A DNA stretch of 64,000 nucleotides, taken from the NCBI GenBank assembly GCA_016906335.1, contig JADEYG010000001.1:186001-250000 (forward strand), written 5' to 3'. Under the pieces are notes generated by a model that did no database searches, was not told the DNA's origin, and saw nothing but the letters and a program-made list of their open reading frames with translations. This stretch comes from Novakomyces olei (lineage: Eukaryota; Ascomycota; Novakomycetes; Novakomycetales; Novakomycetaceae). Both the position numbers and the translations under genes were made by a program. Below are positions 1 through 11,900 of this stretch, one piece after another; positions within the stretch are counted from its first letter, which is position 1; each line of letters opens with the position of its first letter.

Positions 1-657
1 TTCACGGCATATTTGGCAATTGCAACTATGCCGTGAAAAAGACTCAAAGGTTGAAAAAGAATCTTGTCTATTCCTTTCAGAAAAGGTATGGAGAAAGTTT
101 CCAAATATTCCCTCACCCATTCAAGGGTTGCGGAGCGGTTCTAGTTTAGTTTTCAATAAGCAAAAACACGATCTCGGACGAATCCTCACTGATACGCGTA
201 AATGCCCTGCATAAGAATGGAGGAAAAAGAGGACGGCGGGCCACTCTCCTTATATACAATAAAATTAGGGTTAGGGCTCGGAGACTGTAAATTTCGTTGA
301 AGAATTGTTTATTTACTTTCTAATACTTTTAGTGTTGATGGACTAAAGGCGCACAGTAACGACGGAGAAAAGTCCTATTAACTAAATCAGACTATCAGAG
401 AAGAGTCAAGTGACGGAACGAAAGCAGCTCGCGTGTTGGATCATTGAAACCGGTGCAAAGCGCAAGAAAAAATTAGAAATTGGAACATTATAACAAACTA
501 AACACCATTATCTCTCTTCCTATACAAATAAAGAATAAATCGGGCGAGTTGAGATCGGCGAAGACGCATTGAAAGAATTAAAAAGGCCGCATATCCGTTA
601 CTACAGAATCAACCTTTCTGCTGGTGTAATCTCAAAAATTGGCCTTTTGACAATAAT
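1..657. other. 3' flank of NHP6 gene, no gene seen
   Basis: I see no convincing coding region. The one short open frame (20-214) has no recognisable domain. The only notable element is a double TTAGGG word at 265-276, one of many telomere-like words scattered in this window. Confidence 0.5.
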
Positions 658-1100
658 TTACGATAGACCTTGTTCGAATTTGGCCTTCTCTGTCTCATAG
701 CGTGTTTTGTCGGCGGCTGCTTTATCTTCAAACACCTAAAAACTCGTTAGCAATGCTCATGACACTGAACGATGATGATGTTGGTATACCTTTCTCTCGT
801 CAGCAGGCAAATACTTCCATTTTTCACCCAAAAGTCTGCCCACATCGCCTAAACAATCAGTACTCTGAAGAAGAACAAGATAATGGTAAAAGAACTCACC
901 GAAACTGGCGCCCTTGTTGGACTCTCTAATTTTTTCGCGCCACTCCTGAGCGAAAAACATGTAAGCGCTTAAACCACGCTTCGGCGCGTTAGGGTCTATG
1001 AACATTAGCATCTGTAAACAAGCCTTCAAAGCAAACCTTTCTTTGCGCGCGGCTTGCGGCCAGATTCCGGGCGTCCTCGTTTAGATGCTTCCTTGGGCAT
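658..1100 (-). CDS. NHP6: NHP6-like HMG-box chromatin protein
   Basis: Small HMG-box protein that bends DNA and assists nucleosome reorganisation (FACT partner in yeasts). Four exons on the minus strand: 1037..1100, 900..995, 790..848 and 658..735, total 297 nt, 98 aa plus stop. The start [20 protein letters not shown] is a basic tail, followed by [17 protein letters not shown], the hallmark opening of the NHP6 HMG box, then [17 protein letters not shown] and a C-terminal helix [17 protein letters not shown]. Introns are 41, 51 and 54 nt with branch sites GCTAAT, TACTGAT and GCTAAC close to the acceptor. Length matches yeast Nhp6 (about 93-99 aa). All junctions restore the family sequence, so the model is firm. 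Confidence 0.95.
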
Positions 1101-2980
1101 TTTGTTCCCTAGCAGCAAAGTCAGTTTTCCACATCGTGCAGGGTCAGTATGCTCTTTACTTTAATCAAAGTCCGTAGTCTTGATACTCCGTACTATATGT
1201 GCGTGCGCTATAACGCGTCGTTAGCAGAGAAGCAGGACGTATATAAGCTTATACTTATCACTTTGCCCTCAAGCAATGTAGGAAGCGAATAAAAACAATA
1301 GACGGTTGTGCTTGTGCGCGCGTGTGTGTACACCACTTGTTGTAGGCGCTGCTAATAATATGTGCTTATTGACGTAGAAAGACAATATATGGCAGTAGTA
1401 GTGTGTGTTTGTGTGTGGTGTTTGTGTGTGGTGTTTGTGTGTGGTGTTTGTGTGTGTGCGGATGTGTGTAGGTTTTTTGTATGGTGGCTTAAAGCGCAGG
1501 CTTGCGCTTTTTTCCGTACTTTTCGCACCGCGGAAAGGGATAGGGTTTGCTAGGGTTGAAAATGTGATGCAATTATTATCAAGTACAGTGTATGACGAGA
1601 GCCCAAGTTGTGATTGGCTGGTGTAATTTTTAATTTTGTGCGAAGTATTTTCGATAGCGAACTCGCTGAATAGCGAATGGCGAGAATACGAAACCGTCAT
1701 TATGCATACCGATCGCTATACTTGGCAGGTTGCTTACATCTATATTTCACTGATTTCTGGTCTGGCCTTATCTGTGATTGGTGGATATTAGTATTTGTTT
1801 ATTCTCATACTACGTCACAATATAGATTCTCGTTTGCGTTTTGCGGACGAGCAGCTCCCTTTAATTTGCTCTTCGTTCGTATACGTACGTCGTTGAGCAT
1901 TCGAGGTGACACAAGTAATTGGATATAGTGCATTATGTATGTTTTTGGGTAGTACTGTTTACTGATTTGTATACATTGAATACCCTCCCCAACGATATCG
2001 TTGTCCACTACCTTGTTAATTTGTGTTTAATTCGCAGTATAGTAAACCGTTCAGTATTGTTACAAAGGACGCAGCAGACGTGTCATACTAGACGATTCCT
2101 AATCATGTGGACCCATTACATTTCCCGCTCTTTCTGCTCGAATTTTACGTTTCCTCTAGAACCTATTGTATTTGTAACCCGATCTGTACTTTGTCTCGGT
2201 GTATGGTATTGACTTGTGTTTATGTTCCGTATAATGTAGTCGCATCCCGATCAACTGGCGCGAAATATATACCATAGATAGAAAGTCGAGTATTCCCCGG
2301 ATTTCAAATCCCAGATATTTTCTACAACGGCAGTCGATATTAGTAATTTGAAACCAAACAAGACCTATAATAAAACCCGTTGTCGGTTGATCTACATTTG
2401 CGTTTACTGAGAATAATTTACCAATTTACTCGCTGCGGCTATGAACAAATAAAAGGAGATATCATTGGGACAAAAACATGAACGCCTCAAGCACTCGGCC
2501 TATTTAAAATCTCCACATAGAGCGTCTACCAAAATAAACGTTAAAGTCCTCAAAGAAGCGACGTTCATAATTTAATGACAAGAGTTTGCATGCAAACCCA
2601 TCCTAACAACCAATTATTCTCGCCTTATTCGTAGGAGTTTGGTTGCTCTTTGCCTTACTTCTCTTTACTGGGTTCAGATGCAAAAACGAAGTATGTGGCA
2701 GGGTTATATCTGTAAACAAATTTAACCTAAACCCCGCAGCCGTTCATTCTTGCTATTGATGAGGAAATCATGACGTCTTTACATTATCGAATCTATCTGT
2801 AAAGCGATAATGATACTATGAATGAAACTCACGCTTGATATACTCATTCATGGTTTCAAATGCAGCTATCTAATACTAAAAATACACTATACAAACAGGC
2901 AAAACAGTAATGTAATACATTCCTTTTCTTTTCAGAAAGACTGCCTGACAATTTGCTTCATTATTGCCCGTTGATAGAAA
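1101..2980. other. Long intergenic stretch, no gene recognised
   Basis: About 1.9 kb between the NHP6 start and the zinc-cluster gene stop. Short open frames exist on both strands (for example 1677-1928 and 1919-2212), but none shows a domain, splice-supported extension or protein-like composition. It contains the NHP6 promoter and the GT-rich repeat listed separately. Confidence 0.5.
1401..1470 (+). repeat. GT-rich microsatellite
   Basis: Imperfect (GT)n with the word GTGTGGTGTTTGTGT repeated about three times. It generates Cys/Val-rich and His/Thr-rich spurious frames on both strands. Confidence 0.85.
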
Positions 2981-4522
2981 TCATTGAGCCGCTGATAAAA
3001 CCAGTTTTTCAACCTCCGCTTCCGTCAAAGGATCCGTAGGAACGCGCGTTTCGAACAATGGCACTGCCCTCGCGTTCTTTTGCACAGCGCGAAGCGTATC
3101 CGTGTCCTTTTGTAAAACTGTCTCTAAAGACGCGGCCATAATATCCGCACTAGCATATCCCGGACCACCGAAAGCACATACGCGTCCAATCACGCCTTGA
3201 ATGAATGGGGCCATACGAGGCATTACTGCATCCCAAGATCGAGCCACTTTTGATACGTAGTCTTGCAGGCGAGCGTCCATTGGAACTCCAAGCGCAGCGC
3301 ACAAATTGGCTGCCTTTAGCAAAGATACCAAAACATACAAGGCCTTGAAAGGGACCCACACTGGGCCTTTGACTATCTTTTCAGTACGGCCAGTGTACAT
3401 TTCTAGAGCCTTTTGGGCGTGAACTACGATGCCTTCAAGGCAGTGCCAAAAATATTGGCCCTGATTGCCTGCTTGCAGGCTCACAAGCATTGCAAATACA
3501 GCATTTTCGTAAAATGCACAGGCCAGAGCGTAAACATCCAGCAGGACTACGTCATGAGCAATAGTGTTGTCCTGTTCTGCCCAACGCAAATGCCCCAAAA
3601 TGTCCTGTTCAAGTCCATAAGCATTATCAGTAAAATCCTGCACCGTATCCCCACTATCCAGAGCCCGTAATCCGGGTGCTTTAAGCTCAATTTGCACCCG
3701 TGACCATAGCCGCGGCCCCGCTGCGGAATCGCACATAAACTGGTCAGCAGTAGAAATGCCCTCAGAGCTGTTGCTGTCTGACCGTACAGCCGCTATACAC
3801 TCATCAGCCTCGCGCGGCCAGGGCGTGACTGGGAGGCAAGATATGTTGAAGCTCATAGAAGCAAAAACACACGAGGCCAGGATCATGGCGCGCTGAGTCT
3901 GGCGATTGCTGCGATCACCATAAGTGCACTGCCAGCGAAACATTTGCTGTAGCAAAGCCACACACCAAACGCGGGAAGCGGCCTCGCGTCGATGATCAGA
4001 GGGCATTGGAACAATGTGCAAGAGCCGTACGAAAAGCACTAGCATCAATGTCGCATCGCTGTCGCCCTGAAAAAGAGCACATTTGCCGATATCCTCGTGC
4101 AAGAGACGTGACAAATCGTGTCCAGAACGTTCTTCCAGCCGCGATGCGGCTACTGTGCAGACGGCTAGAAGCAGTAGCGGCTCAGCCGCCAAAAGAGATT
4201 CAAAAGTGGATCCTTCAGTCCACAATGGGAGCGGCATTTCGGGCAGAATTTCGTTCACAAAGTGAGAAAAGAGCCGTCGGGCAGCAGTATAATCCAAAAC
4301 TTTCTCCCCTAGTGCCCGGCGCATGCCCGGGCCGAGATCATACTCCACTGACGTCGTCCCCGTTTTGGCCGCTGGCGGTACCGCCTGCCGAGGCCGAGGC
4401 CTTGCCGACGTCCTACAGCGAAGGTTTTTCGACAGGCATTTCCGGCAGACATCGCTATTAGAATCGTACACGCACTTGATCTTCCATGTACGGCACCTGT
4501 CGCAAGCCCTGTGCCTTTCCAT
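2981..4522 (-). CDS. Zn2Cys6 fungal-type transcription factor
   Basis: A 513-aa single-exon protein. Residues 7-36 form a zinc binuclear cluster, C-x2-C-x6-C-x8-C-x2-C-x6-C (ACDRCRTWKIKC then VCRKCLSKNLRC), which binds CGG-type DNA half sites in this family. A basic Pro/Arg/Ala-rich linker follows. The rest, roughly residues 75-480, is helical with no recognisable catalytic motif and resembles the regulatory middle region of zinc-cluster factors. The Met at 4522 directly precedes the cluster, as is usual. It has no adjacent cluster of metabolic genes, so its target cannot be guessed. The family call is secure; the pathway is unknown. Confidence 0.9.
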   Translation of the reverse strand: MERHRACDRCRTWKIKCVYDSNSDVCRKCLSKNLRCRTSARPRPRQAVPPAAKTGTTSVEYDLGPGMRRALGEKVLDYTAARRLFSHFVNEILPEMPLPLWTEGSTFESLLAAEPLLLLAVCTVAASRLEERSGHDLSRLLHEDIGKCALFQGDSDATLMLVLFVRLLHIVPMPSDHRREAASRVWCVALLQQMFRWQCTYGDRSNRQTQRAMILASCVFASMSFNISCLPVTPWPREADECIAAVRSDSNSSEGISTADQFMCDSAAGPRLWSRVQIELKAPGLRALDSGDTVQDFTDNAYGLEQDILGHLRWAEQDNTIAHDVVLLDVYALACAFYENAVFAMLVSLQAGNQGQYFWHCLEGIVVHAQKALEMYTGRTEKIVKGPVWVPFKALYVLVSLLKAANLCAALGVPMDARLQDYVSKVARSWDAVMPRMAPFIQGVIGRVCAFGGPGYASADIMAASLETVLQKDTDTLRAVQKNARAVPLFETRVPTDPLTEAEVEKLVLSAAQ

Positions 4523-4599
4523 GAACGCGCCAAGTCATGGGCGAATCTGCAGCAATAATACGTAAAACTAGTATCGCAATTAAAAGCTGCTGATAAAGG

Positions 4600-4624
4600 T
4601 AGTAGTAGTAGTAGTAGTAGTAGT
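4600..4624 (+). repeat. (AGT)n trinucleotide run
   Basis: About eight tandem AGT units just upstream of the zinc-cluster gene start, in its presumed promoter. Confidence 0.9.
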
Positions 4625-4928
4625 ATAGGTTTGTATGGTGTAATTATGGGGACTGTTCATTTTGCTATATAATTGCATTAAAAACTTTGAAAGAAAAGCG
4701 GCAGCTGAATCGCCCACGGATTTGGGTATTCACTTGATTATACACAACAATAGCTTTTAAACAGAGATCCAATAGAGCTCGAGTCAAGAACAGACACGCA
4801 CGGTGGATTTATCGAATTAGGCGTAGAGTAACAAAGGCTAACATGGGGATAATACAAAGAATCTATATCGACACAAGATGTCAGTGATATATCGGGGGTT
4901 TATTGCGCAAGGGTTTATTTAAACATCA

Positions 4929-5047
4929 TATCGGGCAGACAACAATGTATCGTTAGATAGTTATCAGGCAGATAATTAAAATATCAATCAAATAATTATT
5001 AGCAGTCAGATACAATACATCAGGCAGACAATTATCAGGCAGATACA
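4929..5047 (+). repeat. Dispersed ATCAGGCAGAYA words
   Basis: Four close variants of ATCAGGCAGA(T/C)A plus one AGCAGTCAGATA within 120 bp, spaced 20-45 bp apart and separated by AT-rich filler. Irregular spacing suggests a clustered binding site or a decayed short tandem repeat. Confidence 0.6.
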
Positions 5048-5854
5048 ACGAGGGATTATGATTACAATAGGGCGAAAAGCGAAAAAAATTGGCGGCAACA
5101 GTTGGCAGAATATGCGTGTAGACTCTGGGCTATAGCGATTCTAACCGATTCCGACTCTGTGTAACCCCACTGATTGCAACTTTCTCCGCTACAAAGTCCC
5201 AGAAAACGCTGAAACCAACTCGACGGGCACTACCAAAATAGTCAGGTAGATAATTCAACCAACAATAGTCCACATAATTAGGGTTAGTTAGGGTTAATAT
5301 AGCGATAAGGCAGCAGAAATAATATTTGTGGATTGTTGACGTGCCGGCCAACGAGTCCGTGTGCGCCATATGACGCACGCTCTTAGAATAAACGGGTTTC
5401 CCAGTGCATTCGGAACAAGCGCGGCAGAGGACGATGTTTTCAGTGTAGGATACGGCACAATCCTGCATTTAGTGGTACATTTAAGCCAATGCGCTTTTAA
5501 GCCAATGCGCTTGCTGACATCAAGACCCAAACTGCCAGGGGACTGAACGACAGGGTATTCTTCGTAAGCGAGGAGCGCGTGGGCCTGCGCGTGCTGAAGC
5601 AATCATTTTCACCACGTAACCAAGCCGGCCACGGAAGGTAGATATTGCTAAAAGAAATAATAATTCATCGTATAGACGGTACCATATCTCTGTACTCCAG
5701 AACGGCTCCTGCTCTGTATCCGTCTTTGCTGGCGATTACACTCTGACAGACAAACTCTCGATATTCGGCAGTCAACGGGTAAAGTGCCATTGACTGGTTT
5801 CAGCTCAAACTGACATTCACCAGCACCGATCTGCCCTTGCCGACTGTCCAGATA

Positions 5855-7885
5855 ATGTTTGGCAGGCTCTTTTGTGTAATGGTTAGTGACTCGTGTCACA
5901 TTTTTGTTTGGCAATTTGCCGCCCTGTCTGCCAATGAAATAGTTTACAGTCGGCCAATGCTTCTTTTCCTCGCTCTTATTCACGCAAATCACGTTCTAAT
6001 TATCAGTGAGCAACGTTTGCTTTACGCTTCCACTAGAATGCGCTGCCTCCCACTGGGGCACTTCGTTTGCGCTCTTTGCAGCTGCTTCCAGTGTATATAT
6101 TTTCCGGTAAAAGCACCTTGAAAACGTTTCTGACGCTTTAAAGATGCGAGCCTGATACTCTGCGGTACGTGAAAAGTATCAATCCGTGCCATAGTCTGCG
6201 GGTACGGTCGCTCGACGCTGTCTTTTGCCCCTCTGACGAGTTTGTTGCTTTTCTGGTAACATCAGACGTGGGCCTGTATGAGGTCTTTATAAGCCAGGAC
6301 GGTAGCGTTCAAGAATCAGTGGTTATCGACGACGCCGGTCGGTGTTGCGGTCTCACTACCTTTTGCGTTGATGTAAGTTCGGATCACTGGATTGGTCTAA
6401 TAATAGAACATGGCTTTCATTGCCGCTGCATATCCATACTGCCTACGTATATTTCGACAAAATAAAAGGCAGGTCGAAGCGGTTGCCTTTTACGATCTAG
6501 ATGTATTGCCTTGTGATTGTGGTAGGTGGTGGTGCAAGATGCTAAGCTGACTTGAAGACATACTGTCTACATGCTCTAGTGCCACAGTCGTGAAGCTGAG
6601 TCTTTATTTCAGTGATGGATCTATTGTGATATTTGACTTTGATGCTACCGATGGGCAACTTGTTGGAACGGAACAAAGCATACGCCAAAAACGCCTTATT
6701 ATACAGACTTTGAAACAGTACGAGGAGGATATTATGAGCTCTGCGTCCACACATGTCCGTGTGTACGGGGCTGTGCAGTTTCAGTATGGAGAATCTGCAG
6801 TTATTGTACAGTATGTCTATTGCTTTGACCTATCATTCTCAAATTTCATCTATTCTGATAACAGTGCGGAGCCTCCAATACGAACGCTGACCCCCGGTTT
6901 CAAACGGTCTCACATAATAACCCTTCCAGCACTTTACTCGTTTGACCAGAGGGTTCGAAATTTGAAGAAGGCAATTGTGGCTGGTATTGACTCGTTGTTT
7001 ATCCTTTCTGACATCCAAATATTGTTTAGTTCCACCAATTTTGCTAACAAAGAGATAAATCCCTTAGCGTTGCGTATCCCGTGAAAGCCCTTCATCGCCT
7101 CGCCCGTGAACACTCGGTGTCAGCCGAGACACTTTCCGAGTTGATTACGGAGTTTGCTTTGCCCATCGATATCGACAGCACCAGTTCTCGGGACAGTACC
7201 AGTGTCCTGTATGTAAGCGTGGACATTGGCAAGGTTTTAACGACAGGACGGAAAAAGATCTGGAAGAAAAGCTTTTGCTTAATACCCGGTTTCGCGCATT
7301 GAGAATTCGGCTGCTGTGGTACTGCTTCGATCATCAGCCGGCGCTCAATAACGAAGCGTCGCCCCCAACATTGCAACAAGAAAGCTTCAAAGAGCTTTTT
7401 GCCCGCTATGTAGAGTTTGTTGTCGGACAGATCTCTCACGATCAGGAGCAGCAAGGAATCTTTGCCAAAGGCCGAGTCACACAGAGGGCATTTACTGTCT
7501 TTCAAACCGTCAGTGGAATATTAGGTCTCCCTTCGCCTGCAAGTAATACGACCGGCAGCGCAGACGGGTCCTTACTGGACTCGCAGTGTCCTGTGTGCTC
7601 TGCGAGTGTCCCATTAACAGATCCTCACCGGGCTCTTTGCCTTAAAAACCATTGTTTTGGTAATAACGCCTTTGACATACAGACTAATGACCGGCAGACC
7701 GGTGCTCATTGACTTTTACTGTTCTAACTGCCACCAACTGCCGACGCTGCAAGACTTGCGGTATGGCGTTCCTCGATCTTGGTGGCAGTAGTGCGCCTGC
7801 GGAAGAGTCAACCGCGAGCTTTTATAGTACACTTGTCCGAACTCTCTCTGACGCCTGCTGTTTCTGGTGCGGATCAATGCTCTAA
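5855..7885 (+). CDS. TFIIIC subunit with C-terminal TFIIIC zinc finger
   Basis: Likely the TFIIIC90/Sfc9-type subunit used in RNA polymerase III initiation. The C-terminus is diagnostic: CPVCSASVPLTD, RALCLKNHCFDRCSLTF, RRCKTCGMAF and CCFWCG, the paired Cys/His zinc finger of TFIIIC subunits. The N-terminal half reads as beta-propeller strands (SSVYIFRCEP, LRIFRQNKRQ, FSDGSIVIFDFD). Exons with consistent phase: 6007..6106, 6144..6372, 6407..6521, 6558..7023, 7053..7208, 7247..7659 and 7698..7885. The introns among these are 29-38 nt with CTGAC, CTAAT or CTAAC branch sites. The junction at 7023/7053 has an alternative (6983/7055). The first exon is unresolved: frame 5855 onward (GRLFCVMVSD, IFVWQF) is propeller-like but its splice to 6007 is not settled, and more sequence may lie upstream. 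Confidence 0.8.
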
Positions 7886-8202
7886 GGCCATACAAGAAAT
7901 ACAAATGACTCTACAAAAGACACAAATGGCACAAGACCAATGCGGAATTGACGCGAATTCTGGAAATACTCCGGCACTGGTTACAATCTGCGCAAATTCA
8001 TCCAATCCGCTTTGCATACTTGTTTGTATAAAAGACATATGCCACATCGCTCCAATGCTATACCAGCATATCATTGCGCAGTGAACGGATTGTTTGATAA
8101 TATTTATGTTATTGGGTAAGGATTTAAACGGCAAATGCGGCAGTTCAGATTCGTACCAGACTTGGGTTGAGTGTATAAGATTTATAGAAAACTCAGAGCA
8201 GT
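7886..8202 (+). other. Possible upstream exons of the next gene
   Basis: Two overlapping plus-strand frames look protein-like: one at about 7920-8025 with helical ELTRILEILRHWLQSAQ, and one at about 7960-8105 with YNLRKFIQSALHTCLYKRH. Splice signals near 8026 and 8107 allow either to feed the gene at 8203. I could not choose between them. Confidence 0.3.
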
Positions 8203-8615
8203 ATGGTGAGTATAGTGTGTTCAATATCGATAATGATGGAATGGACCGGTGTTGTGAATTGGAGCCCAATATTAGACGAGTTGACAGCTACGGTCTTTGC
8301 TGAATTCCTTGTTACAACTGTCCTATCATTACAACAATGCCCTCGAGGGGCAATTCTCTCGATGTAGAGTTTATTTTGTCAGGGTTAGGGTTAACTTACA
8401 ATCTAATGACTAGTGTTGAAGGTCCGAGACTAAAAGCCATCTTCGAAATTCTGTTTGAAGAGTACGAAATTAAAAAGGTCCAAGAGGGCATCTGTATGAA
8501 AGGAATGATAAAATCGATTAAACTGTTGACAATTCTGCCTTTAACATGTAATCAAACTGAACAGGCGTCTGCCTGTCGTGTATTATCTTATTTCATGTGT
8601 ACTTGCTTGCTTTGA
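8203..8615 (+). CDS. Unidentified spliced gene (3' part)
   Basis: Two exons, 8203..8363 and 8414..8615, join in frame across a 50-nt intron with branch CTAATGAC and acceptor TAG, giving 120 aa from the Met at 8203. The joined protein contains NWSPILDELTATVFAEFL and VEGPRLKAIFEILFEEYE, amphipathic helices typical of an alpha-solenoid or a helical subunit. I do not recognise the family. The true N-terminus probably lies upstream, in exons within 7920-8200. The intron carries AGGGTTAGGGTTA at 8381-8393. The alternative reading, in which the intron is coding (8337-8615), has a less protein-like start. Confidence 0.5.
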
Positions 8616-8920
8616 TTGAGGAATAATAATATAAATGTTCAATGAGATACCGATGCAATTAAGTATAGTCCGGGCCTATGAATAAGATCTTGTGGCTGCT
8701 ATTCTAATTCAAGGATCCGAGCATTTTACTGCGCCGGACTGCTTATGGCCGATACGTGTCGTCAAGCACTAATATCAAAACCCTAAACCCTAAACCGTAT
8801 CAAACGCGGGCGAAAAGTATTCCGTTGCGTTCAAAATAAATATAGACTAAAATAAAACGCTCTCCATGATGGTATCAATAATATGCTCAATGCTGCTCGT
8901 AATCCGATTCGTCTTGTACA
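8616..8920. other. Convergent 3' spacer with CCCTAA repeat
   Basis: Spacer between the unidentified plus-strand gene and the ATG11 stop. It contains AACCCTAAACCCTAAACC at 8779-8796, a 2.5-unit telomere-like array. No gene is seen. Confidence 0.6.
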
Positions 8921-11900
8921 TTATATTTTCTTTCGCCTATCTTCAATGTCAACCACAAACCATTTCATGCCTTTCCCAAGACCATAAGGGTCGCGACTAT
9001 TGCTCTTGTACCCGTCGTCTGCCTCTCCCGTATCCCTTAATCTCTCTTGTTTAGCGTTGCCATCGTCCACCGTAATATCCGGCACTTGCCTTGACAACGA
9101 CAGCGCCGTATCTGCGGGCTGAGCACCCTGAACATCATCATCGTCCGGCACCACGTGCTCGTGGATAGCAGATATTCTGGCAATTAGCCATTCCCGTTTT
9201 ATCGGCGGAACACGCAAAAAGTAGTGTGGAGCGCCGACATTAAACGCTGCCCACGGATTGTACTTGTTTTTACTGCGCGTTGGGAGAAACAAGGCCAAGT
9301 CGCCAATTTTGAACGAGCGATACGCAATTCTTTCTGAGGTCTCCTTGACCGCAGTCTGGGACCGTGTACGATACTTGCTGATCTTGTGCTGCTGGTGCTG
9401 TAATAAAACTGCCATATCTGCGAGCTGCTTTGGCAGTTTATCACCCAATTTTGGTATTATACGATCGCCAACAAGCGACTCCACTCGTGCCAATAGAGCA
9501 CGCGACTCTTGCACAGACATAGCCGGCTGCCAAGTAATTTTGCCGGCCCTTGTGAGGGGCACAGAGGCAGTTTTATTGCTATTTACATTATTCTGCAATT
9601 TATTCGAAGCCGAAGCCGTACCAGCCTCTAAAATCGCGAGCCTGTCCTCTACTTGATGGCCCTCTACTTGATGGTATTTGCGCGGCAAAATGCCGTCCAG
9701 TGCCTGGTCCAGTTCGTCGACCATGGCTGCAATATTGTAGACCAAATCAGTCAAAGACTGCAGCTCAAAGGCCTTGCTATCAGGATTAGTTGCATCTGTC
9801 TCCAACACGGCGTTGCTGCAAATTGCCGCCGGTATTGCATTGCCATTGCCATTGCCATGTCGATCGTCGGTTACTGAGCTTTCTGTACGCTGCTCGTACA
9901 GCTCTATCCGGTTCTCTGCATCTCTCAATTGCTCCCTCAGTAATTCAGCCTCTGTTATACTCGTTTTGCGCTGCTGTACTATCTCTCGCGTCTGATCCTG
10001 CAAATTCGCCATTAAATCGTCTTTTGTCTTTCGAAGCTCAGCAATTTCGTCCTCCATTACAGATATCTTTGCCAGCTTTTCATTGAACATGTTCAGTACA
10101 CTATCATGAGACTTTTGTGATTGTTCTAGCGTGCCAGCAAGATCATTGACTTTGGACTTGAGCCTTGCTACCTCGGAGGCAGTTTGACGAGTGCTCCCGT
10201 CGAAGGCTTCTTCTGCGGTTGCAGACTGCTGCTGCTGCTGGACAAGCTTCCCGCTCAAGGAGCGTATGACACTAAGCGGCACTGACGTGTCCCCAATGGG
10301 GTACTGCACTCTTTGCTCCGGACCTGCTGGTTGAAGCGAGGGCGAATGAACGGCAGAGGTAAAAGGAGTGGAGAACGATAGACGGCGATGCAGCATGGAC
10401 TCGAGCCTTTCAATCCGTAACTCATAAGCCTGAGCCTTTTCTGCATCAAAGTAGCCCTGGCTCGGTTTACCTGCGACTGGGGACGTATCCCCAATTTTGC
10501 TAGTGCCTTTTGCCTCCGGCTCCCCGGCTGGAGGGGAATCAAAAGGCAAATGCGAATACTCTTCCGAGCGCAAAAGGGACTGTGACTTTTGAGTGCAAGA
10601 CGAAGAGCTTCCCTCGCTCTGGAGAATCATGTGCAGGGAATCTGCAAGGTCATCGATTACCGGTTTCACTACACCCATTTGATTCAAGACAGATAGTAAA
10701 TTTAACACTTGATCTTGATTCTCCATAGCAGGCGAGTCCCTTTCTTTATTTTTATCATTATCGTTATTACTACTGTTATCAAGAGACTGATTGATGTTGC
10801 GACGCGTATCCGTAATCTGTTCATCCTCAACAAAAACAGTCTCAGGCAAATCCGCTACTTCGAGTCGATCAAGTAATGGATGCTGCTGCAGATCCTTTTG
10901 CAAGATTTCCTTCTCATTTGCTATCGACGCGTTCCATTGCTGCCAGATCTCTTTCTGCCTCGCTCGCATTTGCAGGGACCACTTTTCATGGCGTAAAAGG
11001 CAGATTAATGAAGCTGCATAGTCAACTGTGGCCTTGGTAAAATTTTCACAGCGTCGAACTACAGAATCGGCGTCCCGCAAAAGTAACTGCAGAGCGTTTA
11101 TGCTCTTTCTGATCCCACCAATCTCTGACTGGCGCCGGGCCATTTCTTGCAGAAACGTAAAGCGCGCAGATACAAGTTCATAGTAAACACTGTGCATAAT
11201 ACTTGCATCTTTCCTTACGCTTGAGGCCGATTGGGCAAAGGAAGGTCGTAGCTGTGCATCATGTAACAATTTAAGCCGGGAAAATAATCGGCGCTGATCA
11301 TTGGGGTCTGCAGAATCTATGCTCTGCGCATCTTTGAAATTAGAATCAGGTTGAATAAAGTTTTTTAAAAAAACAGGAGCTAAAAAAAACAAAAATTAGA
11401 AGAATGATATGATAAATAATAAATACTAAAACTATTGGGTAAATACCTCTTTCGAATCGCTCGTAGATTGCGCTGACTTCACCTTTGTTGGTCGCTATTT
11501 CGTGCACAATGTTGTCGATAGTCGATACGTCAAGCGAAAGCTTTGGCAACCTGGCCTGACTTATTTGTTGTAAAGCTAGTGCGATATCATCGCTTAATTT
11601 CTTCATTTCTCTCTGAATACTATTGCAATCGGCCTCTAGTCCGGAAGAGCCTTCAAAAAAGTCAAACAAGCTCGTGTCTTGCACAATAGCACGATACGTT
11701 GGACACTGTCGAAGTAGGAAAAAGACATTATTATCAAACATTTTGCCTTGTGCCTTTTGCACACGTTCATCCAAGGCGTGAGCCGCGTCTTTAGTACGCT
11801 CGAGGATCTCTTCGAGCTGTGCAATATTTGAATTCTGCAGATCCCCGAGTACGATACAATTATCCTTCTCCTGCTTCGCTACAGCAGCTACGCGAACGGC

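Larger units (their letters stand above)
4523..5854. other. Intergenic region with small repeats; uncertain coding fragments
   Basis: It holds the AGT run and the CAGGCAGA repeat cluster listed separately, a TTAGGG-type double word at 5278-5296, and a direct duplication of TTTAAGCCAATGCGCT at about 5480-5511. Minus-strand frames at 5130-5468 and 5294-5602 have Cys-rich stretches but no domain I know. Plus-strand 5690-5780 reads openly and could be an upstream exon of the TFIIIC gene; I could not prove it. Confidence 0.4.

Noticed and set aside
1269-1700. 143-codon minus-strand frame rich in His/Thr
   Set aside because: Produced by the GT microsatellite; no domain.
8337-8615. Frame from the ATG at 8337 as the gene start
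   Set aside because: It would read through TTAGGG repeats and lose the strongly protein-like upstream exon; the spliced model keeps phase and has a good branch site.
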